Below, piece after piece: positions 7,039 to 14,617 of a stretch of DNA of 24,221 nucleotides (the stretch's first letter is position 1; each line of letters starts with the position of its first letter). Origin of the DNA: an uncultured Lachnospiraceae bacterium. Its GTDB lineage: Bacteria; Bacillota; Clostridia; Lachnospirales; Lachnospiraceae. The DNA lies in NCBI GenBank assembly GCA_946406305.1, contig CAMJKC010000003.1, positions 1 to 24,221 of the forward strand. The letters run 5' to 3'. The position numbers and the translations under genes were made by a program. The notes under the pieces are model-generated. The model saw nothing but the letters and a program-made list of their open reading frames with translations, was not told where the DNA came from and searched no databases.

Positions 7039-7782
7039 TTATGCTTTTACTATATCAATAAAATCTTCTTTTATGCTTGCTCCTCCTATGAGCCCTCCAT
7101 CTATATTCTCTTTTGAAAATATTTCTTTTGCATTATTTTTATTTACAGAGCCACCATATAAAATTCTTATCTCTTGTGATATTTTTTCATCATATAAATT
7201 TTTAATTAGTTTTCTTATGTAACTACATACATCTTCTGCTTCGTCTGCCGTTGCTGTCTTTCCTGTCCCTATCGCCCATATTGGTTCATAAGCGATTATT
7301 GTCTTCTTTACATATTTTTCATCTACACCTTTATATGCATCTTCTATCTGTTTTTTTATGTGAGATAAGGTCTCTTTTTTTTCTCTTTGCTTTAGAGTTT
7401 CACCACAACAAATAATAGGTATTAAATTCTCTTCTACTGCTTTTATTATTTTTTTATTTATCATTTTACTTGTTTCTTTAAAAATTTGTCTTCTCTCACT
7501 ATGACCTATTATCACATATGAAACTTTTTGATCTATTAGCATCTCTGCTGAAATTTCTCCAGTGTATGCCCCTCTGTTTTCAAAATAAAAATTTTCTGCA
7601 CCTAGTTTTATTTTTGTATTCTTTATTATATTGTTTACTATTGGTATATCAATACTTGGAACACATAGAACTATTTCTTTTTTATCTGTATTTATTTTTT
7701 CCACTATTTTTTTTAAAAACTTTTTCGCTTCTGTTCCTGTCATATTCATTTTCCAATTTCCTGCTATAACTCTTTTTCTCAT
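7039..7782 (-). CDS. tpiA: Triosephosphate isomerase
   Basis: Interconverts dihydroxyacetone phosphate and glyceraldehyde 3-phosphate in glycolysis. The 247-residue cytosolic TIM barrel is full length. Catalytic residues are present: K11 in AGNWKMN, H94 in IIGHSERR and E166 in AYEPIWAIGTGK. The phosphate-binding YGGSVN and GGLIGGAS segments are at the C-terminus. A good SD (AAAAGGAG) precedes the ATG at 7782. The 79-bp gap upstream, the largest inside this gene run, is filled by a GC-rich repeat-like element. Pairing with hrcA rather than with gap-pgk-gpm is unusual. The other glycolytic gene in the window, pgi, lies at the head of the same run. Confidence 0.98.
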   Translation of the reverse strand: MRKRVIAGNWKMNMTGTEAKKFLKKIVEKINTDKKEIVLCVPSIDIPIVNNIIKNTKIKLGAENFYFENRGAYTGEISAEMLIDQKVSYVIIGHSERRQIFKETSKMINKKIIKAVEENLIPIICCGETLKQREKKETLSHIKKQIEDAYKGVDEKYVKKTIIAYEPIWAIGTGKTATADEAEDVCSYIRKLIKNLYDEKISQEIRILYGGSVNKNNAKEIFSKENIDGGLIGGASIKEDFIDIVKA

Positions 7783-7802
7783 CTTTACTCCTTTTCATTT
7801 GT

Positions 7803-7855
7803 TTGGGCTCGCACTGCTCGCCCCTACGACCAACTTTACCAGCTCCTACGGGTAC
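7803..7855 (-). repeat. GC-rich intergenic element, probably a short interspersed repeat
   Basis: This 53-bp stretch is 32/53 G+C (about 60%) inside very AT-rich DNA. On the minus strand it contains two CGTAGG blocks and an imperfect inverted segment: GGGC and GCCC arms with an inner GC/GC pair around CACTGC (plus strand 7805-7824). Base composition and position between genes fit a mobile short repeat. It also stays open in the frame of the upstream gene after that gene's stop (VPVGAGKVGRRG...). Only one copy lies in this window, so repetition elsewhere is an inference. Confidence 0.55.
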
Positions 7856-7861
7856 TATATT

Positions 7862-8737
7862 TTATTTTGTAAAATAATATAAATCAGTAATATATCCTTT
7901 TTCATCATAACATATATAATTCATATATACTGTGCTTATTGCTTTTATAAATTGCTCTAAACTATCTTTCTCTTCTTCTGATAATTCTATTTTTTGTATT
8001 TCTATATTACTATCAAAATTGTCATTATTTTCTTCATAATCTTTGTTTGTTTTAAGTAAATCTTTCATCTTTATTGTTGTGTCAAAATCACTTCCTCTCA
8101 CTCTATCAATAAGTGCAACATTTGACACATATAAGAAATTTGGTCCATAGGCATAACATATATTTGCATCTTTTAGAATCTTTATTTCTTGCTCACCTTC
8201 TTCTATGTTTGACGTTGTTGCTTTTGGCATCTCTTTTTCCCTCATATCACTTGGCAAATAAAAAGACCCTTTTACAGTATAATACATCTCTTCTTCTTTT
8301 ACTGTAGACATATCTATATATAAAACTAAATCATTACCTCTTTTGTTTTTTGCATAATTATAAGAATGTATAATGTCTATATATGAAACATCTTCAAGCT
8401 CCTGCCATTTTTTTTGCTTTTCTTCATCGTAATTTTTTATATAGTTCTCAATGCTCATTAAATTTAGTCTTAATATTTCTCTTATGCCTTTTTTATAATA
8501 ATCGTTGTCTTTATATTTTTTATTCTTTATTCTATTGTATTGTTTTTCTATTTCGTTTTTTGCTTTTACTATTAAATCATAGTCATATTGTAAAAAATTT
8601 GCTTCACTATATACTACTGTATCATATTTTGGCATCACTAACTTTAAATTTTCTGTAAATCCAAACAACAAAAAAATTATTATTATGAATAAAAGAATTA
8701 TTGATGAAATTAAAAAAATTATTTTTTTCTTTTTCAT
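7862..8737 (-). CDS. Uncharacterised membrane-anchored extracytoplasmic protein
   Basis: A 291-residue protein with a short basic N-terminus (MKKKK) and one long hydrophobic segment (residues 6-26, IFLISSIILLFIIIIFLLFGF). The remaining 265 residues are polar and probably lie outside the membrane; this is an uncleaved anchor with no lipobox Cys. No named domain is recognised. The C-terminal 200 residues resemble the lipoprotein at 4837-5997: shared segments include the D/Y-rich strand around 135-155 and the ending MNYICYDEKGYITDLYYF. No SD is visible; the ATG lies three bases after the CvpA-like gene's stop (TAAaatATG), so translation probably depends on reinitiation. It sits between the CvpA-family gene and the GC-rich element before tpiA. 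Function unknown. Confidence 0.82.
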   Translation of the reverse strand: MKKKKIIFLISSIILLFIIIIFLLFGFTENLKLVMPKYDTVVYSEANFLQYDYDLIVKAKNEIEKQYNRIKNKKYKDNDYYKKGIREILRLNLMSIENYIKNYDEEKQKKWQELEDVSYIDIIHSYNYAKNKRGNDLVLYIDMSTVKEEEMYYTVKGSFYLPSDMREKEMPKATTSNIEEGEQEIKILKDANICYAYGPNFLYVSNVALIDRVRGSDFDTTIKMKDLLKTNKDYEENNDNFDSNIEIQKIELSEEEKDSLEQFIKAISTVYMNYICYDEKGYITDLYYFTK

Positions 8738-8740
8738 ATT

Positions 8741-9397
8741 TTATTTAAAAATATTTAAAAGACTCTCTAAAATATTGTAAATCATATTGTTGTCGTATAG
8801 AAACATTACTATTGGTGAGCCTTTTATGTTTTCAACAATTCTTCCCACAACTGGCACTCCTGAAAAAATTCTAAATATCATAAATATAAACCATATAACA
8901 AAAACACCTTCAATTACTCCAAGTATACCACCAAGAATTTTATTTAATTCTCCTACAACTGGTATTACATCTACTACATCAAGAAGTTTGCATATTATTT
9001 TCAAGAATATAAGTGATGTAAAAAAAACTCCAGCTCCACATATTATGTTAAGTATTAGATTTGTCAAATTGCTATTTATATATTCACTCATAGCATTTGT
9101 CATATCTTGTGCATTAAAAATATTTCCTATCACACTTACATCAACTTTGTCAAAAATATCTGTTCTCATTAGCACTTTATAAAGTGCATTACTTATAGTT
9201 GATTGAATATTAGTAAAATCTTTTACTACTTCTACAGCTATTGGTGTCATAGTCCTTGTTATTATAATAGCTATTATAAGGTTTGCAAGAGAGAGTAGCC
9301 TTTTTAAAAAGCCTGACTCATATCCTTTCATAAAGTCAAAAATCAAAAACAGAACTATTAAAATCATTATTAAATTTTCTAAAAAAAATTGTTGCAT
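8741..9397 (-). CDS. CvpA-family integral membrane protein
   Basis: A CvpA-like protein with about four membrane helices (first at ENLIMILIVLFLIFDFMKG, then LLSLANLIIAIIITRTM, a helix around LNIICGAGVFFTSLIFLKII, and LGGILGVIEGVFVIWFIFMI). The pattern GYESGFLKRLLSLANLIIA and the late GGILGVIEGVFV are typical of the family, members of which affect colicin V export and cell-envelope properties. I use the ATG at 9397 (218 residues), with SD GAGGAG 13 nt upstream and the upstream stop one base away. A GTG at 9418 would add seven residues but has no SD and overlaps the previous gene by 20 bases. Its role in this organism is unknown. Confidence 0.8.
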   Translation of the reverse strand: MQQFFLENLIMILIVLFLIFDFMKGYESGFLKRLLSLANLIIAIIITRTMTPIAVEVVKDFTNIQSTISNALYKVLMRTDIFDKVDVSVIGNIFNAQDMTNAMSEYINSNLTNLILNIICGAGVFFTSLIFLKIICKLLDVVDVIPVVGELNKILGGILGVIEGVFVIWFIFMIFRIFSGVPVVGRIVENIKGSPIVMFLYDNNMIYNILESLLNIFK

Positions 9398-9398
9398 A

Positions 9399-11339
9399 TT
9401 ATATAAAATGCTCCTCACTTAATATTAAACAGCCTTCTTTGTCATATTTAGGTTTGCTAAATAACCTTGGCTTTTCTGCTCTGTCTGCTGCTTCTTCCAT
9501 TAGATTTACTGCATTTTCTTCTGTCAATTTCATTCCACCTTCTACCATTTCTTCAACTGCTTCATATAATGCAGGTATGGTTTTTCCTGGCATAACACAA
9601 TCTATACTTTTTGCATAATTCTTACAATACTCTACAAACTCATCAATTTGCATTTCTCTTGTCGTGTTTTTTTCTACTTGCTCTTTATCTTTCCTACTTA
9701 TATTCTCTTTTTTATCATCTCTGCTCCCATTTCTTTTTGCTTCAAGTGCCTTCTGTATTAAATGTTCATTTCTCTCTATAGGAATGTTATCTTTTTTTCT
9801 TTCTTCTTTATCATCTACTATTTTTTCAACTTTTTTAATATTTTCTTTTATTTCTTCTATTTCTCTATTTATTATCTTTTTATCACTCTCTGACATATTA
9901 ACACTTGGCTCTATTTCTTTTTTTGATTCACCCATTTCCAACTTTTCTTGTCTCTTTGGGCTCACAACAGAATATATGTCAAACCTGTCTAAAAAAGAAG
10001 GTCTTTTTTGTGCCAGTCTGTCAAAGTTATTTATTACATCTACAAGAACAACAATGTTTTTATTTCTCTTATTTAACATAAATTCTTCTATGTCATCTAT
10101 TAATTGTTCTTTTAGCCTTCCTGCACTCTCTATTATCATATCTCTTCCACCAAGTTTTTGAATATAATAATCAAAACCTTTGTCATTCATATTGTAGGCG
10201 GAAACTTTTACCATTGATACTTTTTCACCTTTTGCACGATGTATATAATCAAGTTCTTCTTTTGCAATATCAATTCCCTCTTCCTTTGAATATGCCTCAA
10301 TAATCATATGTAACTTTAACTCATCAATATGCATTGTGTTTAACCTCCTTTTTCTTACAAAACTCCTTTCTCTAAATTCAATAAATGCTGTTTTTTCTTC
10401 TTCCTTTTCATTTCCTCTTTTAATATTTTCTATCATCTGTTTTATTTTTTTCTTTTTCTCACCATCTTCATTATTTAAAAAAGCTAATTCTTTATCTGTT
10501 GGTTGATAGTTGTCTATATCTACTTTATAAGGAAAATCTTGTCTTTCTTCATTTTTTATTTCATTCTCTTCTCTGTTTATAGTCTCTACTTTTTCTACTT
10601 TTTCTTTTATATCTTCTATTTCTTTATTTTTATCTTCTGCTCTATTTATCGCTACAAGTCTGTCATTTTCTCCTGTGTTGTAATTATATGCTTCCTTCTC
10701 ATCATCTAAATTTTCTTTACTATATTCATTGTCAAGCAAAAGTCCTGTTTCATATACTGAAAGTTTTTCGTATTTCTTTTTTAATAATAAAGCATCCCTT
10801 CCATAACCCTTTATCTTTACTCCAAAAAAGTCTACTATATAATCACATATTTGTATTACTTTTTCTTTATTTCCCAACCTGTCATATAAAATAGCAAGTT
10901 CAAATAACATTTCTTCATCTTTTTCTTCTTCTGTATATTCTTCTAATACTCTTATCTGTTGATCTACTTCTGCACCTTTTCCTTTTAGGTAATAATACTT
11001 GAGTAAATGCTTTCTTGGGTCTTCTTTGAAACTATTACAAAAATCTATATAATAATTTCTTGCTGCTTTTAGATCTTTATTCTTTATACATATTATACAT
11101 AAAGGAAAATATAATCTATTTTTTATCGGAGCCACTTTATATGCTTTTTCTAAAATTTCTCTCGCCCTTTTGAAATCTTTATTTTTTTCATATATCGTTG
11201 ATACAAAAACCAAAAGATTTATATCTTCAACATTGTCCCAAACTATTTTGTCTGCAATATAAGCTGCCGTTTTATAATCTTCTTCCTCATTCCTATGTTT
11301 CATTTTTATTATGAGATTTTCAAATTCTAACTGGTCCAA
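9399..11339 (-). CDS. TPR-repeat protein with possible degenerate AAA+ domain
   Basis: A 646-residue cytosolic protein. Residues 1-200 form TPR-like helical repeats (VFVSTIYEKNKDFKRAREIL, LFELAILYDRLGNKEKVIQI). Residues 225-315 and 465-560 are charged, Lys/Glu-rich linkers. A folded region at 330-460 reads GGRDMIIESAGRL, then about 25 residues, then NIVVLVDVINNFDRLAQKRP and SFLDRFDIYSVVSP. This layout recalls the Walker B, sensor 1 and arginine-finger part of CbbX/SpoVK-type AAA+ ATPases, but no P-loop is present and the Walker B acids are lost. A compact C-terminal domain (563-646) ends KYDKEGCLILSEEHFI. The start is TTG at 11339 with SD GGGGAGGG about 12 nt upstream, one base after recR. 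It may be a scaffold or adaptor; function unknown. Confidence 0.78.
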   Translation of the reverse strand: MDQLEFENLIIKMKHRNEEEDYKTAAYIADKIVWDNVEDINLLVFVSTIYEKNKDFKRAREILEKAYKVAPIKNRLYFPLCIICIKNKDLKAARNYYIDFCNSFKEDPRKHLLKYYYLKGKGAEVDQQIRVLEEYTEEEKDEEMLFELAILYDRLGNKEKVIQICDYIVDFFGVKIKGYGRDALLLKKKYEKLSVYETGLLLDNEYSKENLDDEKEAYNYNTGENDRLVAINRAEDKNKEIEDIKEKVEKVETINREENEIKNEERQDFPYKVDIDNYQPTDKELAFLNNEDGEKKKKIKQMIENIKRGNEKEEEKTAFIEFRERSFVRKRRLNTMHIDELKLHMIIEAYSKEEGIDIAKEELDYIHRAKGEKVSMVKVSAYNMNDKGFDYYIQKLGGRDMIIESAGRLKEQLIDDIEEFMLNKRNKNIVVLVDVINNFDRLAQKRPSFLDRFDIYSVVSPKRQEKLEMGESKKEIEPSVNMSESDKKIINREIEEIKENIKKVEKIVDDKEERKKDNIPIERNEHLIQKALEAKRNGSRDDKKENISRKDKEQVEKNTTREMQIDEFVEYCKNYAKSIDCVMPGKTIPALYEAVEEMVEGGMKLTEENAVNLMEEAADRAEKPRLFSKPKYDKEGCLILSEEHFI

Positions 11340-11340
11340 T

Positions 11341-11940
11341 TTATATTTCTACCCTCCCCTCATAAGCACGGAATAATGTTACTTCATCTATATTTTCTAT
11401 GTCCCCACCAACAGGAACACCACTTGCTATTCTTGATACTTTTATATTTAAAGGTTTTATTATTTTTGCTAAATATGTTGCTGTGGCTTCCCCTTCTATA
11501 GAAGAATTAGTAGCAAGTATTACTTCTTCTACATCTTGTGTAAGCCTTTTTAAAAGTTCTTTGATTTTTAACTCATTTGGTCCTATTCCTAAAAGTGGAG
11601 ATATTGCACCTCCTAATACATGGTAAAGCCCTTTGTACTTTCCTACTTTTTCATAAGCTATTAGGTCTCTGTCATTTTCTACTACCATTATAATTTTTTT
11701 ATTTCTTATTTCATTTTTGCATATGCTGCATACTTCATCATCTGTTATCATATTACATATTTTACAATGTTTTACATTTTTTGCAGCATTTTTTATTGCA
11801 TTTGCAAGTGCTTCACTTTTTTCAATAGGCTCATTTATTATGTGAAAAGCTAACCTCCCTGCAGACTTTATTCCCACACCAGGAAGTGAAGATAACTCTT
11901 CTACTAATTTTTCAAAATCTTTTGATATAAAATTCATCAT
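11341..11940 (-). CDS. recR: Recombination mediator RecR
   Basis: RecR acts with RecF/RecO to load RecA at gaps during recombinational repair. The protein is 199 residues, the normal size. It has a helix-hairpin-helix (LPGVGIKSAGRLAFHI, 19-34), a four-Cys zinc finger (C59, C62, C71, C74) and a Toprim domain beginning IMVVENDRDLIAYEK, with HVLGGAISPLLGIGP. The C-terminal ASGVPVGGDIENIDEVTL is the conserved Walker B-like segment. The gene overlaps dnaX by 4 bp (ATGA), implying coupled translation. The ATG at 11940 is used; a second ATG follows immediately. The ybaB gene usually found between dnaX and recR is absent. Confidence 0.98.
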   Translation of the reverse strand: MMNFISKDFEKLVEELSSLPGVGIKSAGRLAFHIINEPIEKSEALANAIKNAAKNVKHCKICNMITDDEVCSICKNEIRNKKIIMVVENDRDLIAYEKVGKYKGLYHVLGGAISPLLGIGPNELKIKELLKRLTQDVEEVILATNSSIEGEATATYLAKIIKPLNIKVSRIASGVPVGGDIENIDEVTLFRAYEGRVEI

Positions 11941-13526
11941 TCTTTCTCTATCACAACATCTTTTCCAAGTAATTCATCTATTTCTATTTTCACATCTTCT
12001 TTTTCATTTACATTTTCCGCTATAGAAATTTTTACTTGAACTATTTTATCTATTGTTGTCTTAATTTTGTTTTCTATTTTTTTTGCAATATCATTTTTTT
12101 TAAGTATATCATAGGTTGCAAAATCATTTGTCACAATTTCTATTATCCCAGGTGCTTCCTTAGAACTTGGAAGAATTTTACACTTTTTTAATATTGCTTT
12201 TTCAAGCCTTGTAAAGTCTGATATTATTAGGAGCCAATTCTCTATAATTTTATTTAACTCTTCATATGTAGCTCTTGAAACTTTTATAGTATTATTTTCT
12301 TTTGGTAAATTTTCATTACCTTTTTCTTCTTTCTCAACATTTTCTTTTCCTACTACTTTTACATATGTGTTTGAGTTTATTTTTTCTTCAATATTTGCAA
12401 TCCTACTCATAACTGCTTCTTCTATATAATCATTTTCAGGAGTTGCAAGTCTTATAAGGCAAGTTTCAAGTAATACTTTTTTGTTTTCAACATTTTTTAT
12501 ACTGTTTAAACACTCTGACAACCTTTTAATATACCATATTATAGTTTCTTTTGGTATATTTTTTGAAAAATTTTTTATTTTTTCATACTTTTCTTTTGTT
12601 ATGCCTAAATTTTCCTCTGGAGCATCAAGATTTTTTACTATCAATAAATCTTTTATAAACAATATGTAGTCACATAAAAATGCATTTATTTCCTTTCCTT
12701 CATTTATTGTTTCGTTTAATTTCAATAATACTTTCTTTATATCACTTTCTTCAATAGCTTTCGTTATATCGTGAAAAACTTCATCATTTGCAGTCCCAAG
12801 TATGTCTTTTACATTTTTTAAATTTATTTCTTCTTCAATGATATATGCCCTGCACCTATCAAGTATGCTTATTGCATCTCTCATTGACCCATCGCCTCTA
12901 TCTGCTATAAAATATAAAGCATCATCTGTAATTTTTATATTTTCTTTTTCACATATTTTTTTTAAGTTTTCTTTTATTTCCTGTATGCTAATTCTTCTAA
13001 AGTCATATCTTTGACATCTTGACAAAATTGTTTGTTTAAATTTATTTGGTTCTGTTGTCGCTAATATAAAAACAACATATTCAGGTGGTTCTTCCAAAGT
13101 CTTTAAAAATGCATCCCTTGCCGAATCAGATAACTCTTGCGCTTCATCAATAATAAACACTTTATATCTCTCATTGTTAAGAGGAGGAAAAGAAATTGTT
13201 TCTTTTATACTCCTTATATCTTCTACACTGTTATTAGTTGCGGCATCCATTTCGTAAATGTTTAAATTGTTTCCTTCTATACTTGACACACAAGACTCAC
13301 AAGAATTACAAGGATTTGAATCTTTTTTATTTTCACAATTAATCGCTCTTGCAAATATTTTTGCAACAGTTGTTTTTCCAGTTCCCCTCGTTCCACAAAA
13401 AAGATATGCATGTCCTATCTTGTTATTTGATATTTGGTTTTTTAATGTAGTAATTATTGCATCCTGCCCTACAACGTCATCAAATATTAGAGGTCTATAT
13501 TTTCTAAATAATGTATTTTGCTTCAC
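11937..13526 (-). CDS. dnaX: DNA polymerase III subunits gamma and tau
   Basis: The clamp-loader ATPase of the replisome, 529 residues. Walker A is GTRGTGKT (45-52). The zinc-binding cysteines are C64, C73, C76 and C79. Walker B is IIDEAQ (125-130), where the Gln replaces the His of the common DEVH form. Sensor 1 lies in FILATTEPNKF and the arginine finger in ILSRCQRYDF (167-175). The collar domain and a C-terminal domain resembling the tau/gamma III-V regions follow. The start is GTG at 13526 with a weak SD, one base after the upstream gene's stop, suggesting coupling. An A8 run at residue ~480 is not a convincing frameshift site. The gene overlaps recR. Confidence 0.97.
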   Translation of the reverse strand: MKQNTLFRKYRPLIFDDVVGQDAIITTLKNQISNNKIGHAYLFCGTRGTGKTTVAKIFARAINCENKKDSNPCNSCESCVSSIEGNNLNIYEMDAATNNSVEDIRSIKETISFPPLNNERYKVFIIDEAQELSDSARDAFLKTLEEPPEYVVFILATTEPNKFKQTILSRCQRYDFRRISIQEIKENLKKICEKENIKITDDALYFIADRGDGSMRDAISILDRCRAYIIEEEINLKNVKDILGTANDEVFHDITKAIEESDIKKVLLKLNETINEGKEINAFLCDYILFIKDLLIVKNLDAPEENLGITKEKYEKIKNFSKNIPKETIIWYIKRLSECLNSIKNVENKKVLLETCLIRLATPENDYIEEAVMSRIANIEEKINSNTYVKVVGKENVEKEEKGNENLPKENNTIKVSRATYEELNKIIENWLLIISDFTRLEKAILKKCKILPSSKEAPGIIEIVTNDFATYDILKKNDIAKKIENKIKTTIDKIVQVKISIAENVNEKEDVKIEIDELLGKDVVIEKE

Positions 13527-13527
13527 T

Positions 13528-14604
13528 TTATTTTTTTCCTAATACTTTATTTACTGCTTCTTCTATTGTAATGTCAGCATTTTCATTTACTGCATCAATT
13601 AATTTATCTATTTTTGTAGTATTCATATTTTCATTCCCTATATATATTGCATATTTTTCGTTTATTTTGCTATTGATATTTTCTAATGTCTTTTGTGCTT
13701 TTTCTAACTCTGCTTTTGTCTTGTCTATTGCAGCTTTTACTTTACTTATATCTCTATCTGCTGCACCTTCTATTCTCTCTGTTATTTCACTAATTTCTTT
13801 TTCACTAAATTCTTTTATGGCCTCTTCTTGTTTTTCTTTTGCTTTTATAAGTTCTTCTTTTTCTTTTTGTATTTCTTTATCAAATTCTGCATAATCAAAA
13901 AGTTCTTCTCCTTTATTGCTTTTAGATATTTCTTTTGTTATCTTATTTATTTCTTTCTCATTATCTCTTATGTCTTTTCTAAGTTCTCTTATTTGATTCA
14001 AAACATCATCATCTACTTTTACAAAATTTTCTATCAAAAGCCATATGCCTCCGAATATTAAAATATCTACAACTACAATGGCTCCTTTTATCCATATTGA
14101 TGCTTCTCTATTTATAAAAATTAACAAAGCAGGTATCAATATAAAACATATTAAAAACCAGAAAAATGCTCTTATTGCTTCTCCTACAGTTTTACACTTA
14201 AATAAAGATAAATAAAATTTTGAGTTTACAAAATTTGGCAATTTGTTTTCTTTTAAAACTCTTTTTATTTCATTATTTAAAAATAAATTATTTTCTTTTT
14301 TTACCCTTGTTTCTTTTTCGGTAAGTGCAACTATATTTTTTCTCTTTTCTTTTTCTCTTCTTTCTTTTGCTTCATCTATTTTCGTATTGATGTTCGTTAT
14401 TCTTTCGCTATATTCTTTTTCAATATTATCTTTTCTTTCTTTAATTGCCTTTTTTATTAACTCTTCTTTTGTCTTATTCAGTTCGTTTAAGTTTTGAGTA
14501 AAAGTTGCCTCCTTACCCTTTAATACATTTATTTCTTTCTTTTTTTCTTCTAAATCTATCAATGCTTTTTTTGCATCGATTAAAAACTCTTTTGTATCTT
14601 CCAT
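13528..14604 (-). CDS. Uncharacterised coiled-coil protein with a central membrane hairpin
   Basis: A 358-residue protein with a symmetrical plan. Residues 1-125 are a highly charged coiled coil rich in Lys and Glu. Residues 145-164 and 170-193 are two hydrophobic segments separated by a short INREASIW turn, forming a membrane hairpin. Residues 200-315 form a second coiled coil, and a small end domain reads MNTTKIDKLIDAVNENADITIEEAVNKVLGKK. With a hairpin, both coiled coils should lie on the same, probably cytoplasmic, side. No named domain is recognised. It lies 13 bp after pgi and one base before dnaX, so it is cotranscribed with both. The architecture suggests a tether or scaffold at the membrane. 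SD GGAGAAA precedes the ATG. Confidence 0.82.
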   Translation of the reverse strand: MEDTKEFLIDAKKALIDLEEKKKEINVLKGKEATFTQNLNELNKTKEELIKKAIKERKDNIEKEYSERITNINTKIDEAKERREKEKRKNIVALTEKETRVKKENNLFLNNEIKRVLKENKLPNFVNSKFYLSLFKCKTVGEAIRAFFWFLICFILIPALLIFINREASIWIKGAIVVVDILIFGGIWLLIENFVKVDDDVLNQIRELRKDIRDNEKEINKITKEISKSNKGEELFDYAEFDKEIQKEKEELIKAKEKQEEAIKEFSEKEISEITERIEGAADRDISKVKAAIDKTKAELEKAQKTLENINSKINEKYAIYIGNENMNTTKIDKLIDAVNENADITIEEAVNKVLGKK

Positions 14605-14617
14605 ATTTTCTCCTTTC

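Noticed and set aside
9398..9418. GTG at 9418 as the start of the CvpA-family gene
   Set aside because: It lacks an SD and overlaps the previous gene; the ATG at 9397 has GAGGAG upstream and near-perfect stop-start spacing.
12094..12101. An A8 run in dnaX as a possible tau/gamma frameshift site
   Set aside because: It is near the 3' end of the gene, lacks the A6G form and a clear downstream stem, and similar runs occur everywhere in this AT-rich DNA.
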